From the NCBI GenBank assembly GCA_019187105.1, contig JABAQM010000001.1:2944734-3008733 (forward strand): a stretch of 64,000 nucleotides of DNA, given 5' to 3'. The position numbers were made by a program, and so were the translations under genes. Origin of the DNA: Fimbriimonadaceae bacterium (lineage in GTDB: Bacteria > Armatimonadota > Fimbriimonadia > Fimbriimonadales > Fimbriimonadaceae). Position 1 is the first letter of the stretch, and each line of letters opens with the position of its first letter. Of this stretch, positions 58,679 through 64,000 are shown in pieces. Below the pieces are notes generated by a model, which was not told the DNA's origin, searched no databases, and saw only the letters and a list, made by a program, of their open reading frames with translations.

Positions 58679-61264
58679 ATGGATCCCTTTGGCGAAGAAC
58701 GGCCGGAGTTCACCGGCAGTTTGATATCCATCGAGTTCGGCCCAGGGGGAAGGATGACCCAGCTTTGGGCGGTCGATCCGATGCTTCCTGAGGAGGGCGA
58801 GGAGTTTCAGTTTATCGTTCCCCCGCTTGGCTTCGGCGAGGAGGCAGCGGAGGATTACTACCCCGGGACGATACTCCTTGGCGCCCGTCTGGATCCAGAA
58901 AGCCCATGGGTGCTGAGTCGGAATAATCACGCTCAGCTCCTGTTTCCCATGGCTGAAGAGTCGCTCGAAGCCCAAGGCATCGAGTTCGAATACGACTTTG
59001 CGTTGTTGCCGGAACTTAGGGTGACCGGCAAGTTCTACGAGATTCCGGGCCTTGTGCCCCAGATTGCATGGGACATCGACGTGCGAAACCGCGGCAAGGT
59101 GAGCATTGAGATCGGCGAGCTTGCCTTTCCCCTGGCCTTCAACAACTTTTATGATGGATTTGGATGGAGCGACGAGCAGCTTCGGCGGCTTTGGACGAGC
59201 CGACTCTACATCCACAAGTTTATTGGAGGTGCGGCCAGCTGGGTCTTTGCGCAGAGGATGACGGCAGAGCCACCCGGCATCCTCGTGTTTCCCGGTGAAG
59301 ATACGTCATGGGAGTTCTATAGCACGGTTCCAGCCTCTCTGAACACGCCCCACCAGTGGGAAGGTATTCCAGTCGTCTACATCTACAGCCGCGCCGCTGC
59401 TGAGCGAGAAGGTTGGAATCGCTGGGTCAATGACCATTCCTCGCTCATCCTGGAGGCCGGGGACTTCAGGCGCTTCCACATGCGTTTCGCCACTGTCGAC
59501 CGGGACAAGCAGGATGGCGTTCACCAAGCCTTGGTTGCCTGCGGCAGGCCGAGTTTCCGCCTTCTCCCGGGAGCCGTCGGTCCGACCGACGTCGGAGTGG
59601 CTGTCGAAGTCGGGGGGTGCGTGCCGGCCAGATTCTTCTCCAGCCGCGATGCCCTCGTCGAGACGGAATCCGACGAGGAAGGAGGGTTTTGCTTTGTCAA
59701 GCCAACGGATACGGGGCCCTTCCGATTGACCGTCGAGGACACTCTGGGACGACTCAGTCATGCCCATCTGATGTTCATCGAGCCGATCGAGACTCTCATC
59801 AAAAAGCGGGCAGCGTACATCGCGGGGACCCAGGTCCACCCAGACGATGGATCTGCGCTCTCCGACGGCATTCTGCTAACCAACGTTCAGTCGGCCGAGC
59901 AGGTCGTCGATCCCGAGGAGTACTCGGGAGCCTCTGGTATCGAGTGCAGCCTCGCCGATGCATTGTTCCTTGCCGAAAAGAACGCGATCTATCCCGATCG
60001 CCAAGAAATTGAGATCCTTGATCGTTATCTATCCCACTTTCTGCTCGATGACATTCAGAATCCTGGCGACATGTCGGTTGGCTCGGTGCTGGCGGAAGGA
60101 AACGGAGTCGGGATGTATTCGGGACGGCCGATCACCTACCCGCATGTTTTCAACCTGTACCATTCGATGTTTGCGGTCGCGGAAAGCTACGGGGGGACTT
60201 CGGAGCAGCCGAAGACCTACCTCAGTCGCGCTGCTCAGACCGCACTCTCGATGTTCAAGTTCGGTTGGAGGCACTACGTTCGCACGGTGGGCCTACTCGG
60301 CTACGCCAGAATCTACGATTTGCTGAGCGACCTGCAAGCCCAGGGGCTGCACGAGGAGTACGCGGCGCTTTACCCTCAGGTGTTGGCCAAGGCCAACGAC
60401 ATGGTGAGGCAGAGCTATCCCTATGCCGGAGAGTCGGTGCTTGACACCAGCGGCTTCGAGGAAGTCTATTCAGCGGCAAGGTTCCTGCAAAACGATGAGC
60501 ATCTGGAGCGAACTCTCCGGTGCGCCTTCGCGGCAAGGTCGCTATCGCCAAGTTGGTGGTGGTACGGCAGCGATAAGCGCAGTTGGGACGGCGCCGACTC
60601 GACGCCGCTTCGAGCCCTGATCGATAGGGGGGAGGTTTGTTTGGCCCACACGACGATCAGCAACTCGCTCATCTTCTTCGAGTCGATCGATCGAGATTAT
60701 CTCGCCGTTCCCGAGGCGTACATGCGATTGGCCTGCGGTGGCATGATCGGTCCGTGGGCATTGATCCGTAAGGACGGTGCAGCCTCAATGTGCTTCTGCC
60801 CCGACCTAAGCAGCAAGCACGCCGGTTACAACCCGTACACGGGGGCTTCAGGACTGGGATACTTCCACTACTTGCGAACAGCCGCCTCTTACGTGCTCCC
60901 CAACCGTTCGCTGGGCACGTTCAGCTTTGGCTGCCACTTCGAATCGGATGGCAACTCGTATGTGGTGCGACCATGGGAAGGTGTTGGAAGACGTATCTAT
61001 CTACGGCAGATCGGTGCAGAGTTCGAGTTGAGCTTTGGGAAGTTTGATGAAGTGAAAATGGACAGTAGAAAGCGTAAAGTGGAGGCGCGGATTTCAAATC
61101 CCTGCGACAAGGATGTGACGGCGAATTTGGTGCTCCGAGGACTCTGGGGCTCACGCCTCAGCATCGATGGAAAGCTCATTGACGCCGTCAATGGAGAGAT
61201 GAGAGCCGCGATTGCCTTGCCGGGTAAGAAATCCATCGTGGTTACGGGGACGGTGGTGCAATGA
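58679..61264 (+). CDS. DUF5695-like large soluble protein, probable carbohydrate enzyme
   Basis: An 861-residue protein without signal peptide. It starts with a beta-rich region (residues 1-400) and continues with an all-helical region (420-730) typical of (alpha/alpha)6 barrels, including HVFNLYHSMFAVAESYGG, YPYAGESVLDTSGFEEVYSA and GYNPYTGASGLGYFHYLR. A final beta domain follows. The layout resembles DUF5695 and glycoside hydrolase/phosphorylase families with helical barrels. Catalytic residues cannot be named from sequence alone. Transcribed next to a transporter and a GH4-like gene, so intracellular oligosaccharide metabolism is a fair guess. Start ATG 58679; the next gene overlaps by ATGA. 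Confidence 0.7.
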   Translation: MDPFGEERPEFTGSLISIEFGPGGRMTQLWAVDPMLPEEGEEFQFIVPPLGFGEEAAEDYYPGTILLGARLDPESPWVLSRNNHAQLLFPMAEESLEAQGIEFEYDFALLPELRVTGKFYEIPGLVPQIAWDIDVRNRGKVSIEIGELAFPLAFNNFYDGFGWSDEQLRRLWTSRLYIHKFIGGAASWVFAQRMTAEPPGILVFPGEDTSWEFYSTVPASLNTPHQWEGIPVVYIYSRAAAEREGWNRWVNDHSSLILEAGDFRRFHMRFATVDRDKQDGVHQALVACGRPSFRLLPGAVGPTDVGVAVEVGGCVPARFFSSRDALVETESDEEGGFCFVKPTDTGPFRLTVEDTLGRLSHAHLMFIEPIETLIKKRAAYIAGTQVHPDDGSALSDGILLTNVQSAEQVVDPEEYSGASGIECSLADALFLAEKNAIYPDRQEIEILDRYLSHFLLDDIQNPGDMSVGSVLAEGNGVGMYSGRPITYPHVFNLYHSMFAVAESYGGTSEQPKTYLSRAAQTALSMFKFGWRHYVRTVGLLGYARIYDLLSDLQAQGLHEEYAALYPQVLAKANDMVRQSYPYAGESVLDTSGFEEVYSAARFLQNDEHLERTLRCAFAARSLSPSWWWYGSDKRSWDGADSTPLRALIDRGEVCLAHTTISNSLIFFESIDRDYLAVPEAYMRLACGGMIGPWALIRKDGAASMCFCPDLSSKHAGYNPYTGASGLGYFHYLRTAASYVLPNRSLGTFSFGCHFESDGNSYVVRPWEGVGRRIYLRQIGAEFELSFGKFDEVKMDSRKRKVEARISNPCDKDVTANLVLRGLWGSRLSIDGKLIDAVNGEMRAAIALPGKKSIVVTGTVVQ

Positions 61265-61638
61265 ACCTTCCCGGTTGGTGGTTGTTCTTCTCCGGGCTGT
61301 TTTTCGCCTTAGGAAGCTTGGTTCTGATCGGCCTTACCTTCGTGGCCCTGCAGATGATTGCCTCTCTACGGGAACTGAACAAGACGGTAAAAGAGCTACA
61401 AACGAGGGTCGATCTGCTTTCAAATCGGGTTGGCGACCTGGTATCGGAGGCTCGAGCCGTAACAAGCAACGTTGGCGGCCAAGCCTCGGGTCTGCTTTCG
61501 AACGTGAACTCGATAGTGTCCGGTGCGAGTTCGCGCCTCGAAACTTTCTCCGTTCTCCTCCTCGTCATTGGGATGGTGAGGAAGTTTCTAGGGTTAAAAC
61601 GGCGTCAGAAGGGTCTGCCTGGTCCCTCCGGAGATTGA
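61261..61638 (+). CDS. Small membrane protein, DUF948-like
   Basis: A 125-residue protein: an N-terminal membrane segment (WWLFFSGLFFALGSLVLIGLT), then an amphipathic coiled coil (LRELNKTVKELQTRVDLLSNRVGDL) and a C-terminal GMVRKFLGLKRRQK tail. The layout resembles DUF948. It overlaps the previous gene by four bases and its last bases include the -35 of the downstream tRNA. Confidence 0.75.
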   Translation: MNLPGWWLFFSGLFFALGSLVLIGLTFVALQMIASLRELNKTVKELQTRVDLLSNRVGDLVSEARAVTSNVGGQASGLLSNVNSIVSGASSRLETFSVLLLVIGMVRKFLGLKRRQKGLPGPSGD

Positions 61639-61663
61639 CAGGAGCTCACCGAAATGCTAAACT
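61635..61663 (+). promoter_or_regulatory. Consensus promoter of the initiator tRNA gene
   Basis: TTGACA (61635-61640), 17 bases, TAAACT (61658-61663), giving a start near 61670. The -35 overlaps the last codons of the upstream gene, ending at its TGA. Confidence 0.85.
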
Positions 61664-61674
61664 GTATCTCGCTT

Positions 61675-61751
<77 letters not shown>

Positions 61752-61760
61752 GTTTCTTCG

Positions 61761-61795
61761 ATTCGCTCCAGGAGTTCCTGGAGCGAATTCTCTTT
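61761..61795 (+). terminator. Rho-independent terminator after tRNA-fMet
   Basis: ATTCGCTCCAGG pairs with CCTGGAGCGAAT around an AGTT loop, followed by TCTCTTT. Confidence 0.9.
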
Positions 61796-62948
61796 AAAGC
61801 GGCCCGTTCTCCCAGGGCCCTGAAATGGCAACGAGGATTCCGGGACCATCGAGGTTGGCGACCAGAGTCGAACCATCCAGGGAGAAATCCAGTCCCGTGA
61901 CGACCGTTTTGGGAGATGACGTGCGGGCAAGGTCGAACGGCTTTTGGCCGATTTGGAAGCCAATAACTCGGTTTCCGGCTGCAACCACAATTCCACCACC
62001 AGGGGTAGCGCAGGCTTGCGTGATAGAGGCTGGCTCAAGGGCGATGGTCTGGAGCCTGCGGAGGTTCGACGCCATTCGCTGGGGCGCAGCAAGTTGCCAC
62101 AGGTCTGTGGTTCCGGTTTTGCTTCCGCTCGTCAGAAGCAGCAAAGCCCCATCGTGCGGCATGATTGCCCTGATAGTGTGCTGGCTCGCGACCGAGCCTT
62201 CGCCCGTCGGAACCCACTTCCCGGTGCAACCAGCGGACTGCCACGCTGCCAAAGAAAGTTCCTGAGCGATGCCACCTGCGGCAAGATCTGGGATGCTCTT
62301 CGGAACCCATCGGAGCAACCGAGCACCTTTGACGTCGACGGCGAACAAGCAATGGGATTGACCGTCGTAGGCCATCTGGCTGAGGGCAACACCCGCAAAT
62401 GGTCTCAGTGCAGTCGGTGCCTTCAACTCGCGCTGCTGGATCCTACTCTCGAAGATACTGCCTTCCTCATCGGCGGCGAGCCAAGTTCCCCAAGGAGTGG
62501 CCGTTCCGGCTACAGGTAAAGCAATCCCGGAAATCAGGCACCAGTCCCGGACCAGTTCGTTAGTTCCGTTCTCCAGGATCATGCAGACGACACCGCCGGG
62601 AGTGGCGGGTCGATAAGAGTTCGCCTCCGGTCCAATGGTGGCATCGCCATGTCCGACATGGTTCCGTGCGACATAGGTCTGCCCATTCAGGCGAAGGCAT
62701 CCTAGTTGGCGAGGTCCGGCGGGGTTTGCAAAGCCATCCCGCATCTTGTCACCTGCGGCGGCCAGCGCGACATACCGGAAGTCCTTGGGCAAGTCCAGGA
62801 TGGTTTCATTCCTAACCCGGTCCGGGACCGGCGAGAGGGCGCCGTAACCTTCCTTGTTCGGCCTGCCTCCAAGGGCGCCAAGGCTGGGCGGGCAGGCGGC
62901 CAGCGCAGCAAGTGCGGCCGTGCCATGAAGGAATTCGCGTCGGTTCAT
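61794..62948 (-). CDS. PhoX-like Tat-exported protein
   Basis: A 384-residue protein with a twin-arginine signal, NRREFLHGTAALAALAACP. The body matches the PhoX/DUF839 family: GYGALSPVPDRVRNETILDLP, YVALAAAGDKMRDGFANP and TATPWGTWLAADEEG. PhoX is a calcium- and iron-dependent alkaline phosphatase with a folded cofactor-bearing domain that explains Tat export. Here the typical HDGMA and later iron/calcium ligand runs are partly replaced, so phosphatase activity is not certain. TATAAA lies four bases before the ATG at 62948. The gene ends just beside the tRNA-fMet terminator. Confidence 0.8.
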   Translation of the reverse strand: MNRREFLHGTAALAALAACPPSLGALGGRPNKEGYGALSPVPDRVRNETILDLPKDFRYVALAAAGDKMRDGFANPAGPRQLGCLRLNGQTYVARNHVGHGDATIGPEANSYRPATPGGVVCMILENGTNELVRDWCLISGIALPVAGTATPWGTWLAADEEGSIFESRIQQRELKAPTALRPFAGVALSQMAYDGQSHCLFAVDVKGARLLRWVPKSIPDLAAGGIAQELSLAAWQSAGCTGKWVPTGEGSVASQHTIRAIMPHDGALLLLTSGSKTGTTDLWQLAAPQRMASNLRRLQTIALEPASITQACATPGGGIVVAAGNRVIGFQIGQKPFDLARTSSPKTVVTGLDFSLDGSTLVANLDGPGILVAISGPWENGPL

Positions 62949-62952
62949 CGGT

Positions 62953-62958
62953 TTTATA
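62953..62958 (-). promoter_or_regulatory. -10 box of the PhoX-like gene (leaderless)
   Basis: TATAAA on the minus strand, four bases, ATG at 62948. It lies just downstream of a terminator for the upstream lipoprotein gene. Confidence 0.45.
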
Positions 62959-62970
62959 GGTTGAGTCTAT

Positions 62971-63010
62971 CAAAGAAAAAGGGCCGAGCGACACACATCG
63001 CTCGGCCCTT
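62971..63010 (-). terminator. Rho-independent terminator of the lipoprotein gene
   Basis: On the minus strand, AAGGGCCGAGCGA pairs with TCGCTCGGCCCTT, followed by TTTCTTT. Confidence 0.9.
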
Positions 63011-63021
63011 GATAACGAATG

Positions 63022-63189
63022 TTACTTCGGTCCTTCCAGCTTGGCGCCACCACCGCTGGTTTCAACGCCCGGGGGTGTGACCGCCTTGCCTTCCGGCGCC
63101 TTGGTGGGGTCGGTGTCTGCCGTTCCGCTGCCGCATCCTGCAAGCACGACGCCCATGATTGCAATAACGATCCAAAGTGATTTCTTCAT
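63022..63189 (-). CDS. Small lipoprotein
   Basis: A 55-residue lipoprotein: MKKSLWIVIAIMGVVLAGC with lipobox Cys19, then a Gly/Pro/Thr/Lys-rich short tail (TADTDPTKAPEGKAVTPPG). A perfect SD (AGGAGG) is about six bases before the ATG at 63189; the in-frame extension upstream is not coding. TTGCAG-N18-TATATT (63240-63211) is a good promoter. It lies between two pilin-like/exported genes. Confidence 0.85.
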   Translation of the reverse strand: MKKSLWIVIAIMGVVLAGCGSGTADTDPTKAPEGKAVTPPGVETSGGGAKLEGPK

Positions 63190-63270
63190 GAAAACCTCCT
63201 GTTCGAACCCAATATACATCGGTAAACCTTGATCCTGCAAGGTAGGGTACCGATGCATTGCCCTGGAATG

Positions 63271-63312
63271 CAAAAAAGAGGACGCACCTCATAACGGGTA
63301 CGTCCTCTTTGG
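63271..63312 (-). terminator. Rho-independent terminator of the right-edge gene
   Basis: On the minus strand, AAAGAGGACG pairs with CGTCCTCTTT across a 16-base loop, followed by a run of T. Confidence 0.85.
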
Positions 63313-63324
63313 CCTGTCAAGATC

Positions 63325-64000
63325 TTAGTTGAACTCGTAGTCCGGTCGGAAGATCCAAGCGTATCCAACGCTGTCAACCCAGAAGGAAGCCGGAATACCG
63401 ACTGCATTGTACTGAGTGAACGGGTCGGTCTTGTAGTCCGTGTTGCCCGGTGCGATGGTTCGTCCCACGCCACGCCACTTAGCCGAGGAGTCGGCGAAGG
63501 TCATGTGGATACCCTTTGAGTATGCCCACATCGACGTGTTGCTGAACAGGAACATGCTGCTGGCGTTGCCGCTGGCGCCCTTCTGAGCAGGTCCACCAGG
63601 AGTGTATCGGCAAGGGCCGGCGGCGGTGATCGTTCCTGGGCAGTTCAGGTACGGATTGACATAGGTCAAGCCGATAACGTTCAGTTTGCCAATACCCATC
63701 CAAAGCATCGGGAAGTTGGCCGGAGCGGCGATACCCGAGTAAGGATAGTTGTGCACGAGGCCATTCATCGTGAAGCCAGCGAGCGAGGGCTCTTTGCGCT
63801 TCTTGATACCGGCGCCCATCGGGTTGGTCTCGGGCATGCCCGAGGCATCCAACGTTGCGTGGCTCTTCATGTAAGGCTGAAGGTTATTGGCCCACTGAGT
63901 TCGTGCGACCTGGACAGACTCGGCCTTGCCGTAGGTGTTGCCCGGATCGACCCAGTCCGGCGGAACGCAGATTCGGGTGTTACCCGGAACCCACTTATCG
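63325..64000 (-). CDS. Prepilin-type protein, 5' part outside window
   Basis: An open frame enters from the right edge on the minus strand and ends at 63325; at least 224 codons are visible and the first ATG in view (63870) is probably internal. Visible residues include DKWVPGNTRICVPPDWVDPG, a PMGAGIKKRKEPSLAGF loop, GIHMTFADSSAKWRG and an end ASFWVDSVGYAWIFRPDYEFN. The 'HxxFADxSAKW' pattern and position suit the C-terminal part of prepilin-type (DUF1559-like) proteins. A strong terminator follows. The N-terminal leader cannot be checked here. Confidence 0.7.
   Translation of the reverse strand, partial: DKWVPGNTRICVPPDWVDPGNTYGKAESVQVARTQWANNLQPYMKSHATLDASGMPETNPMGAGIKKRKEPSLAGFTMNGLVHNYPYSGIAAPANFPMLWMGIGKLNVIGLTYVNPYLNCPGTITAAGPCRYTPGGPAQKGASGNASSMFLFSNTSMWAYSKGIHMTFADSSAKWRGVGRTIAPGNTDYKTDPFTQYNAVGIPASFWVDSVGYAWIFRPDYEFN

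Overview
The window (about 60% GC, densely coding, almost no mobile DNA) looks like chromosome of an Armatimonadetes bacterium, most like the Fimbriimonadia. This rests on gene content: PEP-CTERM proteins, several short prepilin-type proteins with ADN-rich bodies, SBBP/DUF7948 and DUF5695-like proteins, and flagellar L- and P-ring genes that imply two membranes. I could not run a database search, so the placement is an inference.

Layout. 1-8.9 kb: a tandem-HTH regulator running off the left edge, two PEP-CTERM surface proteins, a decayed DUF5076 gene, two secreted zinc proteases and a multi-pass membrane protein. 9-18 kb: a cobalamin/activation half of methionine synthase, a beta-oxidation operon (FadN-like, EtfB, EtfA), the infC-rpmI-rplT translation operon, and an acyl-CoA dehydrogenase with a secreted protein. 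18.4-23 kb: a tightly overlapping run of HD-GYP, degenerate HD-GYP, a GT39-like glycosyltransferase and a Xer recombinase, then tRNA-Leu(CAG). 23-28 kb: small membrane protein, propeller/pseudopilin chimera, DinB, phenylalanine hydroxylase, UbiX, NAD-dependent epimerase. 28-33 kb: a 1,535-residue secreted SBBP protein with eight C-terminal repeats. 33-41 kb: cyclophilin, phosphoglycerate mutase, an rluD-radC-translin operon, an STN-domain secreted protein, ferredoxin-NADP reductase. 40.7-50 kb: one long minus-strand flagellar operon, flgF-flgG-flgA-flgH-flgI-flgJ(rod-binding)-flgN-flgK-flgL-fliW-csrA-DUF6941. 50-57 kb: amidohydrolase, prepilin, lipoprotein, ClpB, MnmE. 56.7-61.6 kb: MFS transporter, short GH4-like protein, DUF5695-like protein and small membrane protein, probably for carbohydrate use. 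61.6-64 kb: initiator tRNA, a PhoX-like Tat protein, a small lipoprotein and a truncated prepilin-type gene.

Recurring themes. (1) Many genes have a TANNNT -10 box only 4-9 bases before the start codon and no Shine-Dalgarno sequence, which suggests widespread leaderless transcripts; other genes have a clear SD. (2) Genes are packed with ATGA/GTGA overlaps. The strongest case is infC, whose reading frame continues 146 bases into rpmI. (3) Much coding capacity goes to exported proteins: PEP-CTERM, pilin-like, Tat, lipoprotein and repeat proteins. No CRISPR array, prophage or IS element was seen. I found no clearly new defence or mobile system. The most unusual items are the infC/rpmI overprint, the active/inactive HD-GYP pair, the half-length MetH, the repeat-bearing FlgJ-like protein, and FlgH without a lipobox.
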